A DNA stretch of 64,000 bases from Celeribacter halophilus (lineage in GTDB: Bacteria > Pseudomonadota > Alphaproteobacteria > Rhodobacterales > Rhodobacteraceae): positions 1-64,000 of the forward strand of contig NZ_FORY01000013.1 of NCBI RefSeq assembly GCF_900114135.1. The letters are read 5' to 3'. The notes beneath the pieces are model-generated. The model had not been told where the DNA came from. It ran no database searches and saw nothing but the letters and a program-made list of their open reading frames with translations. This document shows, in pieces, positions 9,560 to 18,109 of the stretch. Each line of letters opens with the position of its first letter. The first letter of the stretch is position 1. A program made the position numbers and the translations under genes.

Positions 9560-9928
9560 ATGATCCAGATGCAGACCAATCTGGATGTAGCTGACAACAG
9601 CGGCGCTCGCCGTGTTCAGTGCATCAAGGTCCTCGGCGGTTCACACCGTCGTTATGCCTCCGTGGGTGACATCATTGTGGTGTCGGTCAAGGAAGCAATT
9701 CCGCGTGGCCGTGTGAAAAAAGGGGACGTCCGCAAGGCCGTCGTCGTTCGCACCGCCAAAGAAGTCCGTCGTGAAGACGGGACAGCGATCCGTTTTGATC
9801 GCAACGCGGCCGTTATCCTCAACAACAACAACGAGCCGGTCGGCACCCGTATCTTCGGGCCGGTGGTTCGTGAGCTTCGCGCGAAGAACTTCATGAAGAT
9901 CATCTCGCTCGCTCCGGAGGTGCTCTAA
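9560..9928 (+). CDS. rplN: 50S ribosomal protein L14
   Basis: 122 residues, full length. L14 is a beta-barrel protein at the subunit interface and the docking site of RsfS. Motifs [20 protein letters not shown] and [13 protein letters not shown] are diagnostic. Stop and rplX start overlap by one base (TAATG at 9926-9930). Confidence 0.98.
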   Translation: MIQMQTNLDVADNSGARRVQCIKVLGGSHRRYASVGDIIVVSVKEAIPRGRVKKGDVRKAVVVRTAKEVRREDGTAIRFDRNAAVILNNNNEPVGTRIFGPVVRELRAKNFMKIISLAPEVL

Positions 9929-10233
9929 TGGCTGCTAAGTTGAAAAAAGGCGACAAGGTCGTCGTGCTTGCCGGCAAAGACAAAGGCAAACAGGGTGAAA
10001 TCACCACTGTGCTGCCCGCCAAAGGCAAAGCCATTGTGGAAGGCGTGAACATCGCCATCCGTCACGTGCGTGCTACGCAGGGCGATCAGGGCGGCCGCAA
10101 GCCGGTAGCTCTTCCGATCGATCTGTCGAACCTCGCGCTTCTCGACGCCAACGGCAAAGCCACCCGCGTCGGCTTCAAATTCGAAGGCGACAAAAAGGTG
10201 CGTTACGCCAAAACTACGGGAGACGTGATCTGA
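9928..10233 (+). CDS. rplX: 50S ribosomal protein L24
   Basis: 101 residues with a KOW motif near the N-terminus ([20 protein letters not shown]). An assembly initiator of the large subunit. Overlaps rplN and rplE by one base each, so the three are translationally coupled. Confidence 0.97.
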   Translation: MAAKLKKGDKVVVLAGKDKGKQGEITTVLPAKGKAIVEGVNIAIRHVRATQGDQGGRKPVALPIDLSNLALLDANGKATRVGFKFEGDKKVRYAKTTGDVI

Positions 10234-10796
10234 TGCTCGATACCACCGATTACACCCCGCGTCTGAAGGCCGCATACAAGGACAGCATTCGTGCCGCTCT
10301 CAAAGAAGAGTTCGGTTACAAAAACGACATGCAGATCCCGCGTCTGGACAAAATCGTTCTCAACATCGGTTGCGGTGCTGAAGCTGTGCGTGATTCCAAA
10401 AAAGCGAAATCCGCTCAGGAAGATCTCTCGGCCATCGCCGGTCAAAAGGCACTCACCACGAAAGCCAAGAAATCCATCGCTGGTTTCCGCGTTCGTGAAG
10501 ACATGCCGCTTGGCGCGAAAGTCACTCTTCGTGGCGACCGTATGTATGAATTCCTCGACCGTCTGATCACGATCGCTATGCCCCGCATCCGCGACTTCCG
10601 CGGTGTTTCCGGCAAATCTTTCGACGGCCGTGGCAACTACGCCATGGGCATCAAAGAGCATATCGTGTTCCCCGAGATCAACTTCGACAAAGTCGACGAA
10701 GTCTGGGGTATGGACATTGTCATCGCCACAACGGCGAAAACCGATGCTGAAGCAAAGAGCCTGTTGAAAGCTTTCAACATGCCTTTCAACAGCTGA
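10233..10796 (+). CDS. rplE: 50S ribosomal protein L5
   Basis: 187 residues, full length. Binds 5S rRNA and contacts S13 across the subunit interface. Motifs [13 protein letters not shown] near residue 35, [10 protein letters not shown] near 92, and the C-terminal [16 protein letters not shown] are family features. Confidence 0.98.
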   Translation: MLDTTDYTPRLKAAYKDSIRAALKEEFGYKNDMQIPRLDKIVLNIGCGAEAVRDSKKAKSAQEDLSAIAGQKALTTKAKKSIAGFRVREDMPLGAKVTLRGDRMYEFLDRLITIAMPRIRDFRGVSGKSFDGRGNYAMGIKEHIVFPEINFDKVDEVWGMDIVIATTAKTDAEAKSLLKAFNMPFNS

Positions 10797-10818
10797 TCGC
10801 GCGAGGAGTTTAGAGAAC

Positions 10819-11124
10819 ATGGCTAAGAAATCCATGATCGCCCGTGAGCGCAAGCGCGAGAAGCTGGTGGCCAAATACGCCGCCAAGCGCGCTGCTCTCA
10901 AAGAGATCATCTATGATCAAGAGAAGCCGATGGAAGAGCGTTTCCGCGCTTCCCTGAAGCTTGCTGAACTGCCGCGCAACAGCTCGGCTACACGTCTTCA
11001 CAACCGTTGTCAGCTGACCGGTCGTCCTCACGCTTACTACCGTAAGCTGAAGGTCTCCCGGATCATGCTGCGGGAACTTGGCTCCTTCGGCCAGATCCCC
11101 GGTTTGGTGAAATCGAGCTGGTAA
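10819..11124 (+). CDS. rpsN: 30S ribosomal protein S14, zinc-free type
   Basis: 101 residues, the long form without the C-x-x-C zinc ribbon. Motifs [12 protein letters not shown] and [23 protein letters not shown] precedes the ATG. Being zinc-independent, it needs no replacement under zinc limitation. Confidence 0.97.
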   Translation: MAKKSMIARERKREKLVAKYAAKRAALKEIIYDQEKPMEERFRASLKLAELPRNSSATRLHNRCQLTGRPHAYYRKLKVSRIMLRELGSFGQIPGLVKSSW

Positions 11125-11137
11125 GGGAGCACAGATA

Positions 11138-11530
11138 ATGAACGATCCTATCGGCGATATGCTCACCCGTATCCGCAACGCTCAAATGCGTGGCAAATCC
11201 ACCGTCTCCACCCCGGCTTCCAAGCTGCGGGCATGGGTTCTGGATGTGCTGCTCGATGAGGGTTACATCCGCGGTTACGAAAAAGGCACCGATTCCAAAG
11301 GTCATCCGAGCCTTGAAATCAGCCTCAAATACTTCGAAGGCACTCCGGTCATTCGCGAATTGCAACGGGTCTCCAAACCCGGCCGTCGCGTATACCTCGG
11401 TGTCAAGGACATCCCGTCGGTCCGTCAGGGCCTCGGTGTGTCGATTGTCTCCACCCCGAAAGGTGTGATGTCGGACGCAAACGCTCGTGCCAACAATGTT
11501 GGTGGCGAAGTGCTTTGCACCGTCTTCTAA
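11138..11530 (+). CDS. rpsH: 30S ribosomal protein S8
   Basis: 130 residues, full length. Binds 16S helix 21 and, in enterobacteria, represses the spc operon by binding its mRNA at rplE. Motifs [14 protein letters not shown] and the C-terminal [13 protein letters not shown] are characteristic. Whether the S8 operator is kept here cannot be judged by eye. Confidence 0.98.
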   Translation: MNDPIGDMLTRIRNAQMRGKSTVSTPASKLRAWVLDVLLDEGYIRGYEKGTDSKGHPSLEISLKYFEGTPVIRELQRVSKPGRRVYLGVKDIPSVRQGLGVSIVSTPKGVMSDANARANNVGGEVLCTVF

Positions 11531-11542
11531 GGAGGTCTTTCG

Positions 11543-12076
11543 ATGTCTCGTATTGGTAAGAAACCGGTCGACCTGCCCAGCGGCGTAACTGCTTCTGTGT
11601 CCGGCCAGACCATTGAAGTGAAGGGCCCGAAAGGCTCTCACTCCTTCACCGCCTCGGACGATGTGACCCTCGCTGTCGAAGACAACGTGATCACCGTCAC
11701 TCCGCGTGGCAAATCCAAGCGTGCCCGCCAGCAATGGGGCATGTCCCGCACTATGATCGGTAACATGGTTACCGGCGTGACCGACGGCTTCAAGAAAGAG
11801 CTGGAGATCAACGGTGTTGGTTATCGTGCCCAGATGCAGGGCAACACGCTTAAACTCAACCTGGGTTACTCCCACGAAGTGAACTTCGAGGTTCCCGCAG
11901 GCGTCACTGTGACTGCTGCGAAACCGACCGAAATCACTGTCGAGGGCACCGACCCGCAACTCGTCGGCCAAGTCGCGGCAAACATCCGTGAATGGCGCAA
12001 GCCCGAGCCCTACAAAGGCAAAGGTATCAAATATAAAGACGAGTATATCTTCCGCAAGGAAGGCAAGAAGAAGTAA
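11543..12076 (+). CDS. rplF: 50S ribosomal protein L6
   Basis: 177 residues, two repeated L6 domains. Located near the GTPase centre. Starts M-S-R-I-G-K-K-P-V; the second domain carries V-G-Y-R-A-Q-M-Q-G and the family signature [18 protein letters not shown] lies upstream. Confidence 0.98.
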   Translation: MSRIGKKPVDLPSGVTASVSGQTIEVKGPKGSHSFTASDDVTLAVEDNVITVTPRGKSKRARQQWGMSRTMIGNMVTGVTDGFKKELEINGVGYRAQMQGNTLKLNLGYSHEVNFEVPAGVTVTAAKPTEITVEGTDPQLVGQVAANIREWRKPEPYKGKGIKYKDEYIFRKEGKKK

Positions 12077-12087
12077 GGACGCTCATC

Positions 12088-12447
12088 ATGGCAAACAGCA
12101 AACGTACCCTGTTTCTGAAACGCCGCTTGCGCGTTCGGAACAAGCTTCGCAAGAACAATGTCGGCAAGCTTCGCCTGTCGATCCATCGTTCGAACAAGAA
12201 CATCAGCGCTCAGCTGATCGACGACGTTCAAGGCAAAACCCTCGCCGCCGCCTCCACTATGGAGAAGGATCTCGGCATGGTTGGCAAGAACAACGTCGAA
12301 GCCGCGTCCAAAGTGGGAGCAGCGATTGCAGAGCGCGCGAAGAAAGCCGGTGTCGAAGAATGTTACTTCGACCGTGGTGGCTTCCTCTTCCACGGCAAGG
12401 TGAAGGCTCTCGCCGACGCTGCCCGTGAAGGTGGTCTGAAGTTCTAA
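12088..12447 (+). CDS. rplR: 50S ribosomal protein L18
   Basis: 119 residues. Binds 5S rRNA with L5 in the central protuberance. Motifs [25 protein letters not shown] and C-terminal [16 protein letters not shown]. Followed by an unusually long gap to rpsE. Confidence 0.97.
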   Translation: MANSKRTLFLKRRLRVRNKLRKNNVGKLRLSIHRSNKNISAQLIDDVQGKTLAAASTMEKDLGMVGKNNVEAASKVGAAIAERAKKAGVEECYFDRGGFLFHGKVKALADAAREGGLKF

Positions 12448-12454
12448 GACTTGA

Positions 12455-12480
12455 GGAAGGGGGCCGGAAGGTCCCCTTCC
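12455..12480 (+). promoter_or_regulatory. Hairpin in the rplR-rpsE gap
   Basis: GGAAGGGG (12455-12462) pairs perfectly with CCCCTTCC (12473-12480) 8 nt after the rplR stop. No T tract follows, so it is more likely an mRNA-processing or stabilising stem than a terminator. The gap of 128 nt is the longest inside this spc-type operon. Confidence 0.5.
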
Positions 12481-12575
12481 CGATGATCCGGGGTTGTCCT
12501 TTCGGACGGCCACTTGGATCGAGTTAAACGGCGCCCCCACATGGGCCATGCGCCACCTGTTCAAAGGAAAGTTCT

Positions 12576-13133
12576 ATGGCAGAACGTGATAACCGTCGGG
12601 GTCGCGATCGCGACGAAAACCCGGAATTCTCTGATCGTCTGGTCGCGATCAACCGTGTGTCCAAAACCGTAAAAGGTGGTAAGCGCTTCGGCTTTGCTGC
12701 TCTCGTGGTTGTGGGCGACCAAAAAGGCCGCGTCGGCTTCGGCAAAGGTAAAGCGAAAGAGGTCCCTGAGGCCATTCGTAAAGCCACCGAACAAGCAAAG
12801 CGCCAGATGATCCGCGTTGCTCTCAAAGAGGGCCGCACCCTGCACCACGACGTCGAAGGTCGTCACGGTGCCGGTAAAGTCGTCATGCGCACCGCACCGC
12901 AAGGTACTGGTATCATCGCCGGTGGTCCTATGCGTGCTGTGTTCGAAATGCTTGGTGTTCAGGACGTGGTTGCCAAATCTATTGGCTCGCAAAACCCGTA
13001 TAACATGATCCGCGCCACGCTGGATGGTCTCAAGAAAGAGGCTTCCCCGCGTACCGTGGCTCAGCGCCGTGGCAAAAAAGTCGCCGAAATCCTCAAAAAG
13101 GATGAACCGGCCACTGAAACCGCTGACGCGTAA
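12576..13133 (+). CDS. rpsE: 30S ribosomal protein S5
   Basis: 185 residues. S5 takes part in decoding fidelity and mRNA helicase activity with S3 and S4. The N-terminal dsRNA-binding fold shows [16 protein letters not shown] near residue 48. The C-terminal domain contains [24 protein letters not shown] precedes the ATG. Confidence 0.98.
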   Translation: MAERDNRRGRDRDENPEFSDRLVAINRVSKTVKGGKRFGFAALVVVGDQKGRVGFGKGKAKEVPEAIRKATEQAKRQMIRVALKEGRTLHHDVEGRHGAGKVVMRTAPQGTGIIAGGPMRAVFEMLGVQDVVAKSIGSQNPYNMIRATLDGLKKEASPRTVAQRRGKKVAEILKKDEPATETADA

Positions 13134-13145
13134 GGAGACTGAGAC

Positions 13146-13334
13146 ATGGCTAAAACCATCGTTGTGAAACAGATCGGCTCCCCGATCCGTCGCCCGGCCA
13201 AACAGCGCCAGACCCTTATCGGTCTCGGCCTGAACAAGATGCACAAAACCCGTGAGCTGGAAGATACGCCTTCCATCCGCGGCATGGTTGCATCCATCCC
13301 GCACCTCGTCGAAATCGTCGAGGAACGCGGCTGA
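13146..13334 (+). CDS. rpmD: 50S ribosomal protein L30
   Basis: 62 residues, the short bacterial form. Motifs [25 protein letters not shown] and [12 protein letters not shown]. Last gene of the operon. In E. coli rplO and secY would follow; here a terminator and unrelated genes do. Confidence 0.97.
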   Translation: MAKTIVVKQIGSPIRRPAKQRQTLIGLGLNKMHKTRELEDTPSIRGMVASIPHLVEIVEERG

Positions 13335-13369
13335 GCGCAGCCCACGTTTATCGTGAGTTTATAATTTGA

Positions 13370-13401
13370 AACGCCCCTCTGGAGACAGCGGGGCGTTTTC
13401 T
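13370..13401 (+). terminator. Rho-independent terminator after rpmD
   Basis: ACGCCCC (13371-13377) pairs with GGGGCGT (13390-13396), with an inner CTG/CAG around a GAGA tetraloop and a TTTTCTTTT tail. Confidence 0.92.
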
Positions 13402-13483
13402 TTTGTCGTTTGGTTTCTGTGTGTTGACGCGCTCTGTGGCGGGGCGAAATGCCCGTCTGAAAAGCGGAAAAGTTAAAAAAAGG

Positions 13484-13501
13484 TGCAGTTTTAAAACTGC
13501 A
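13484..13501. promoter_or_regulatory. 18-bp perfect palindrome upstream of DUF1127 gene
   Basis: TGCAGTTTTAAAACTGCA is a perfect palindrome about 140 bp before the DUF1127 start. It is followed by TGCA and TTGTGCAT half-site-like sequences (13501-13517). It looks like a dimeric regulator site or RNA stem in the 305-bp gap 13335-13639, which otherwise holds only the rpmD terminator and a promoter region. Confidence 0.45.
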
Positions 13502-13639
13502 TGCATTTTGTGCATACCGGAGTCTCGCAAACTTGGGGATGTCATAGGGGCTGGTCACCTCTACATGAGCCTCACTCCTAAAGAGAACCCAGAAACACAG
13601 ATTCGCGGGGCATGGGGCCCCGAGACAAAGGAACATAAA

Positions 13640-13858
13640 ATGGCACATTACACCGATATCTCCCGCACCGCTGGCACCGGCCTCATTTCTGTTGTGCGCA
13701 ACATGGTTGAAGGCATCCGTCTGAGCTTTGCCCGTCAACGTGCGTTCACGACCACCTACAACCAGCTTGATGCGCTTTCGGATCACGAACTGGCAGACAT
13801 CGGTCTTTCCCGCGGTGACATTCTCGACATCGCACGCGAAACCGCAGCGCGCATCTGA
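13640..13858 (+). CDS. DUF1127 (YjiS-like) small protein
   Basis: 72 residues. The C-terminal DUF1127 domain is clear: Y-N-Q-L-D-A-L-S-D-H-E-L-A-D-I-G-L-S-R-G-D-I. The N-terminal half is amphipathic and weakly hydrophobic. Such arginine-rich small proteins are widespread in Rhodobacteraceae and some act in RNA turnover and stress responses. The ATG at 13640 has AAAGGAA upstream. A second small ORF follows after 40 nt, before a shared terminator. Confidence 0.85.
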   Translation: MAHYTDISRTAGTGLISVVRNMVEGIRLSFARQRAFTTTYNQLDALSDHELADIGLSRGDILDIARETAARI

Positions 13859-13898
13859 GCCTGCAACCAGACACGTTCAAGTGACAGAGGACCTGACC

Positions 13899-14027
13899 AT
13901 GCCACGCGCCGCCGCCTTCCCGTTCTTTCCGCGCCCTATCGCAGCACTCTCCCGCGCACTGAAAGCTCTGAGTGCCCATGAGCCGGTGCCTTGCTGGACC
14001 GAGTATCTGCGCAACACGCGCAACTGA
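13899..14027 (+). CDS. 42-residue small protein downstream of DUF1127 gene
   Basis: M-P-R-A-A-A-F-P-F-F-P-R-P-I-A-A-L-S-R-A with a C-terminal P-C-W-T-E-Y-L-R-N-T-R-N. It is arginine/proline rich. AGAGGA is 8 nt before the ATG, and the frame is contained between the DUF1127 gene and a strong terminator, which supports it being real. No family recognised. It may be a degenerate or diverged DUF1127 companion. Confidence 0.5.
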   Translation: MPRAAAFPFFPRPIAALSRALKALSAHEPVPCWTEYLRNTRN

Positions 14028-14070
14028 AGCGGACCGCGAGCCGAGCGCTCGGACCCTCTGGACATGACAT

Positions 14071-14106
14071 ACACCCCGCAGGAAGCTGCGGGGTGTTTTG
14101 TTTTTG
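14071..14106 (+). terminator. Rho-independent terminator
   Basis: ACACCCCGCAG pairs perfectly with CTGCGGGGTGT around GAAG, followed by TTTGTTTTT. Ends the DUF1127 transcript. Confidence 0.93.
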
Positions 14107-14157
14107 GGGAATAGGGGAGGGCTTCGGCTTTGATCTCTGTAGAGGTGCAGGTTCAGG

Positions 14158-15156
14158 TTAAAGGGATACCTTCGCCCAGACGCAATCATGATCGGCCAAG
14201 GGGCGGCCGTTCTTGTCGATGGAGGAGAGAATGCCTTTGTCGAGACACTGCACGTCACGCGCGGCGATCCAGTCGAGTTTCATCACGCGATCAGGATGCG
14301 GGGTGATGAGAGAGGGGCGTGTGGTCATGCCCTCCGCGGTGAAGCTCCAGTCATATCCGCGGCTCTCACCCAGTGCGAACAGCGTTTCATCACGGTGGTC
14401 GAAATTCGGCGGGATATGGTTTCCGGTGTTGAGATCCCCGCCGATCAACACAGGCATATCGGGCGCGAAGTCGTCCAGCGCGTCGAGAAGAATCTCGAAC
14501 TGCCTGTGACGATGGGCCGGATTGGCGTTGCTTTCCAGATGGGTCGAGACCACGCAGATGTCCCCCTGCGCCGAGGGCAGGACAGCGGCAATCGCCATCC
14601 GTCCCCCAAGGCGGGGCTGGTCGGGGTCGGCGGCACCGTTGTCAGAGGCGAACCAATGACCGTGATCGTCGAGCCGGATCAGCGTCACCTTGTCGAGCGG
14701 CACGTTCGAGAGCACCGCATTGCCGTGCCATCCCAGCGCGTTGAAATCATCCGTGCAATAGGCGCGTTCAGTCGGGCCGCCCAGATCCATCTCGAAAAAC
14801 TCGACACCGTAGGCGTAACGCATCCCGAGCGCTTCGGCGACCTCTTCGGTGGTGTGGCGCTGGCCGGTGCGGGCCATGCCGTGATCGACCTCGGAGAGCA
14901 GCACCACATCAGGAGTAAGTTGCGCGAGGTGCTCTGCGCTGTCTTGCGGGAACAGGCAGCGTTCGACATTCCATGCGGCGACGGTGAACTCGGTTGGAAG
15001 GCTGTCCTGTGGGGCCGCACCGCCAAGCTGCACCGCGTTCATCGCGAGAACATCGGCCATCATGGCGCGATGGGCCTCTGCCGTGCGAGGAGCGGACAGG
15101 AGGGCCTTTCGTTGGGAGGCGGTGACCTTGGGCAACGTGTCGAGAAGCGAGATCAT
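14158..15156 (-). CDS. EEP-family phosphohydrolase coupled to ugpC
   Basis: 332 residues, endonuclease/exonuclease/phosphatase fold. Metal and catalytic residues are visible: N63 in A-W-N-V-E, E89 in L-L-S-E-V-D, H206 in S-T-H-L-E-S, D241 and N243 in I-G-G-D-L-N-T-G, D295 in K-L-D-W, and D322-H323 in L-A-D-H-D. No signal peptide, so it is cytoplasmic. Its ATG overlaps the ugpC stop (ATGA at 15153-15156), making it the last gene of ugpBAEC. In E. coli that position is held by ugpQ, a glycerophosphodiester phosphodiesterase of another fold. A role in hydrolysing imported glycerophosphodiesters is inferred, not shown. Confidence 0.8.
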   Translation of the reverse strand: MISLLDTLPKVTASQRKALLSAPRTAEAHRAMMADVLAMNAVQLGGAAPQDSLPTEFTVAAWNVERCLFPQDSAEHLAQLTPDVVLLSEVDHGMARTGQRHTTEEVAEALGMRYAYGVEFFEMDLGGPTERAYCTDDFNALGWHGNAVLSNVPLDKVTLIRLDDHGHWFASDNGAADPDQPRLGGRMAIAAVLPSAQGDICVVSTHLESNANPAHRHRQFEILLDALDDFAPDMPVLIGGDLNTGNHIPPNFDHRDETLFALGESRGYDWSFTAEGMTTRPSLITPHPDRVMKLDWIAARDVQCLDKGILSSIDKNGRPLADHDCVWAKVSL

Positions 15157-16244
15157 GAGGCGACACTTTCGGTCTGTGTGCGCGGCTGTGTGGCCATCTG
15201 CGCGTCCATGCGTTTGCCGGTCTCGGGATGGAACAGGCGCAGGCGGTCGGGATGACAGGACAGGCGCAGTGGGCCTGTGTGTGCTTTGATCTCTTTGGTC
15301 AGGTGCACCGTCAGGCGCTGACCGTCGACCATGCCATGCAACAGGCGATGCGCACCCAGTTCTTCGACCAGTTCGACCTCCATATGCAGCTGGCCGTCGG
15401 GGTCGATGACGAGGTCTTCCGGTCGCACGCCCATCGTGACCGGCCCGCGATGATCCGCGTGCACGGGGAGGGAGAGACCCGCGAAGCTCAAATGCCCGCT
15501 GTCCAGTTCGCCTGCCACAAGGTTCATCGGCGGCGCGCCCATGAAAGAGGCCACAAAGGTCGAGGCGGGATTGTGGTAGATTTCCGCAGGCGTGCCGATC
15601 TGTTCGATCTTGCCGCTGTTAAGCACGATGATCCGGTCTGCCATGGTCATGGCTTCGACCTGATCGTGGGTGACGTAGACCGAGGTCACACCCAGACGCC
15701 GTTGCAACGCCTTGATCTCGATCCTCATCTGGTTGCGGAGCTTGGCATCAAGGTTCGACAGCGGCTCGTCGAAGAGAAACAGCGCCGGATCGCGCACAAT
15801 GGCGCGGCCCATTGCGACACGCTGGCGCTGGCCACCGGACAGTTGCGCGGGTTTGCGGTCGAGATAGTCGGTGAGGTTGAGCATCTTTGCCGCCTCATCG
15901 ACCTTTTGCGCAATGATGTCTTTGGGTGTTTTGCGGTTCTTGAGGCCATAGGCGATGTTCTTGCGCACGGTCATATGCGGGTAGAGCGCGTAGTTCTGGA
16001 ACACCATTGCAATGTCCCGATCCGCCGGATCAAGCGTATTGACCACACGATCCCCGATCGAGAGCGCCCCGTCGGTGATGTCTTCCAACCCTGCGATCAT
16101 GCGCAAGAGCGTGGACTTGCCACAACCGGAGGGGCCGACAAGCACCACGAATTCGCCATCGGGAATGTTGAAAGAGGCAGGAGAGACGGCCTCGACGCCA
16201 TTGGGGTAGATTTTGCGGACAGAGTCCAACGTAACCTGAGCCAT
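15153..16244 (-). CDS. ugpC: sn-glycerol-3-phosphate ABC transporter ATPase
   Basis: 363 residues. The MalK-type ATPase has Walker [10 protein letters not shown] (about 37-45), signature [14 protein letters not shown], Walker [13 protein letters not shown], and a C-terminal TOBE/OB domain with M-G-V-R-P-E-D-L. It energises the UgpA-UgpE permease in the cytoplasm. Start 16244 is 11 nt after the ugpE stop. It could be labelled a generic MalK, but the partners fit Ugp. Confidence 0.93.
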   Translation of the reverse strand: MAQVTLDSVRKIYPNGVEAVSPASFNIPDGEFVVLVGPSGCGKSTLLRMIAGLEDITDGALSIGDRVVNTLDPADRDIAMVFQNYALYPHMTVRKNIAYGLKNRKTPKDIIAQKVDEAAKMLNLTDYLDRKPAQLSGGQRQRVAMGRAIVRDPALFLFDEPLSNLDAKLRNQMRIEIKALQRRLGVTSVYVTHDQVEAMTMADRIIVLNSGKIEQIGTPAEIYHNPASTFVASFMGAPPMNLVAGELDSGHLSFAGLSLPVHADHRGPVTMGVRPEDLVIDPDGQLHMEVELVEELGAHRLLHGMVDGQRLTVHLTKEIKAHTGPLRLSCHPDRLRLFHPETGKRMDAQMATQPRTQTESVAS

Positions 16245-16255
16245 TGATTTAGTCC

Positions 16256-17149
16256 TTATTTGTCGGATTCCGTGAGGCCCTTGACGAACCAGCTCTGGAA
16301 AAAGATGACGACGGCCACGGGCGGGATCACGGAGATGATCGCCAGAACGTTCGCGCGTCCGTATTGCGGGATTTCATTGCCTTCGAGCACCTGAACGATC
16401 TGCTTGATGCCGCGCACCAGCGTGTACATGTCCTCTTCGGTGGTGATCATCGTGGGCCAGAGATACTGGTTCCAGCCATAGACAAACATGATGATGAACA
16501 TCGCCGCGATCATGGTTTGCGAGAGCGGCACGAGAATATCGATGAAGAATTTCACCGGTCCGGCACCGTCGATGCGGGCGGCTTCCACAAGCTCTTCGGG
16601 CACAGAGCGGAAGAATTGGCGGAAAAAGAAGGTTGCGGTGGCCGATGCGATCAGCGGCACGATCAACCCTGTGTAGGTGTTGAGCAGGCCGAGTTTCTGG
16701 GTAATCTCGTAAGACGGCAGAATGCGGACCTCAAGCGGCAGCAAAAGCGTGGTGAAGATCAGCCAGAAGGCCAGTGTCGCAAAGCGCAGACGGAAATAGA
16801 CAATCGCATAGGCGGCCATCATGCCAATGACGATCTTGCCAAAGGCAAAGCCGAGCCCGAGGATCAGAGAGTTCTTGAGCATCGACAGGCCGGTGTTGGC
16901 CCCTGAAAAGCCTGATGCTTCGAACATCGCCTTGCGGAAATTGTCATCAAGCTGGTCGCCGAAATAGAGCCCCGGCCCGTTCTTCATGGTTTCGAGGTCC
17001 GGGGTAGAGGCGGTTTGCAGCAACACCAGAAGCGGCAGGAGCATAAAGAGTGAGCCGGCAATCAGGATGGCATGGTCGCCTATGAGCGACCAGCGGATGC
17101 GGCGGCGGGTTGGGGCCGGAACGGCCACGGAAGAGGTGATATCAGCCAT
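16256..17149 (-). CDS. ugpE: sn-glycerol-3-phosphate ABC transporter permease UgpE
   Basis: 297 residues, a MalG-type inner membrane permease with six predicted helices. The EAA coupling loop [21 protein letters not shown] is conserved. Starts M-A-D-I-T-S-S-V. It pairs with UgpA, whose stop is 9 nt upstream. Confidence 0.93.
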   Translation of the reverse strand: MADITSSVAVPAPTRRRIRWSLIGDHAILIAGSLFMLLPLLVLLQTASTPDLETMKNGPGLYFGDQLDDNFRKAMFEASGFSGANTGLSMLKNSLILGLGFAFGKIVIGMMAAYAIVYFRLRFATLAFWLIFTTLLLPLEVRILPSYEITQKLGLLNTYTGLIVPLIASATATFFFRQFFRSVPEELVEAARIDGAGPVKFFIDILVPLSQTMIAAMFIIMFVYGWNQYLWPTMITTEEDMYTLVRGIKQIVQVLEGNEIPQYGRANVLAIISVIPPVAVVIFFQSWFVKGLTESDK

Positions 17150-17158
17150 TGTCCTGCC

Positions 17159-18040
17159 TTATGTATAATGGATGCGTCGTTCGACCATGCGGAACTGGAA
17201 CACGGTCAGAGCCAGAACCAGCACCATCAGGATCACGGATTGCGCCGAAGAGCCGCCGAGGTCATTACCACGGAACCCGTCGACATAGACCTTGTAGACA
17301 AGGGTCATCGGATTGTTGCTCGGTTCACCGCGCACGACCGTGTCGATCACGCCGAAAGTGTCAAAGAGCGCATAGGTGATGTTGATGATCAGAAGGAAAA
17401 ATCCGGTCGGCGCGAGCAGCGGAAAGGTCACGTCCCAGAACCGACCGGAGGCGGAGCGGTTGTCGATCAACGCGGCCTCGCGCACGGCTTTCGGGATGGC
17501 CTGAAGCCCCGAGAGGAAAAAGATGAAATTCACGGGCACCTGTTTCCAGATCGAGATCATGATCATGGCAAAGGCGGTGTCGGAGTAATCCGCACCCATC
17601 TCGAACTCCCATCCGAAATGGCCGAACAGCTCCATAAGCGGGCCCCAGCGCTGGTTGAACAGGAGAAGCCCCATGAACCCCGCCACGGGAGGCGCCACCG
17701 CGTAGACCCACATCAGAAGTGTGCGATAGGTCTTGGCCCCGCGCAGCACGTTGTCGGCCTTGACCGCTAGCAAAAGCGCCAGCGCCAGAGAGAAGAACGT
17801 GACCAGAACGGTGAACAGCACGGTGAAATTGGCAACCTTCAGGTATTCGGAGGAATCGAACAGCGAGGTGTAATTCTCCAGCCCCACAAAGGTCTGGCCG
17901 AACCCGAACGGGTCTTGCAGGAAAAAGGAGGATTTCAGTGCATAGACAGCGGGCCAATAGAAGAAAACGGCGATGATCGTCAGCTGGGGCACCAGCAGCA
18001 GGATCGGCAGCCAGCGCGAGTCGAAACCGGCACGTTTCAT
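17159..18040 (-). CDS. ugpA: sn-glycerol-3-phosphate ABC transporter permease UgpA
   Basis: 293 residues, MalF-type permease with six helices. EAA loop A-V-R-E-A-A-L-I-D-N-R-S-A-S-G-R. Start ATG 18040 (M-K-R-A-G-F) has GAAAGG upstream; an 11-residue longer frame lacks support. Separated from ugpB by 69 nt containing a strong hairpin, which probably lowers permease levels relative to the binding protein. Confidence 0.93.
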   Translation of the reverse strand: MKRAGFDSRWLPILLLVPQLTIIAVFFYWPAVYALKSSFFLQDPFGFGQTFVGLENYTSLFDSSEYLKVANFTVLFTVLVTFFSLALALLLAVKADNVLRGAKTYRTLLMWVYAVAPPVAGFMGLLLFNQRWGPLMELFGHFGWEFEMGADYSDTAFAMIMISIWKQVPVNFIFFLSGLQAIPKAVREAALIDNRSASGRFWDVTFPLLAPTGFFLLIINITYALFDTFGVIDTVVRGEPSNNPMTLVYKVYVDGFRGNDLGGSSAQSVILMVLVLALTVFQFRMVERRIHYT

Positions 18041-18061
18041 GGGGGAACCTTTCTGGAAAGC

Positions 18062-18088
18062 CGACGGCCGCAAAAACTGCGGCCGCCG
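18062..18088 (-). promoter_or_regulatory. ugpB-ugpA intercistronic hairpin
   Basis: CGGCCGCA (18065-18072) pairs with TGCGGCCG (18078-18085) around a 5-nt loop. Without a T tract it resembles the REP-like stems that protect the 3' end of binding-protein mRNAs in ABC operons. Confidence 0.6.
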
Positions 18089-18109
18089 GACGTGTTGTTG
18101 AAAAGGGGG

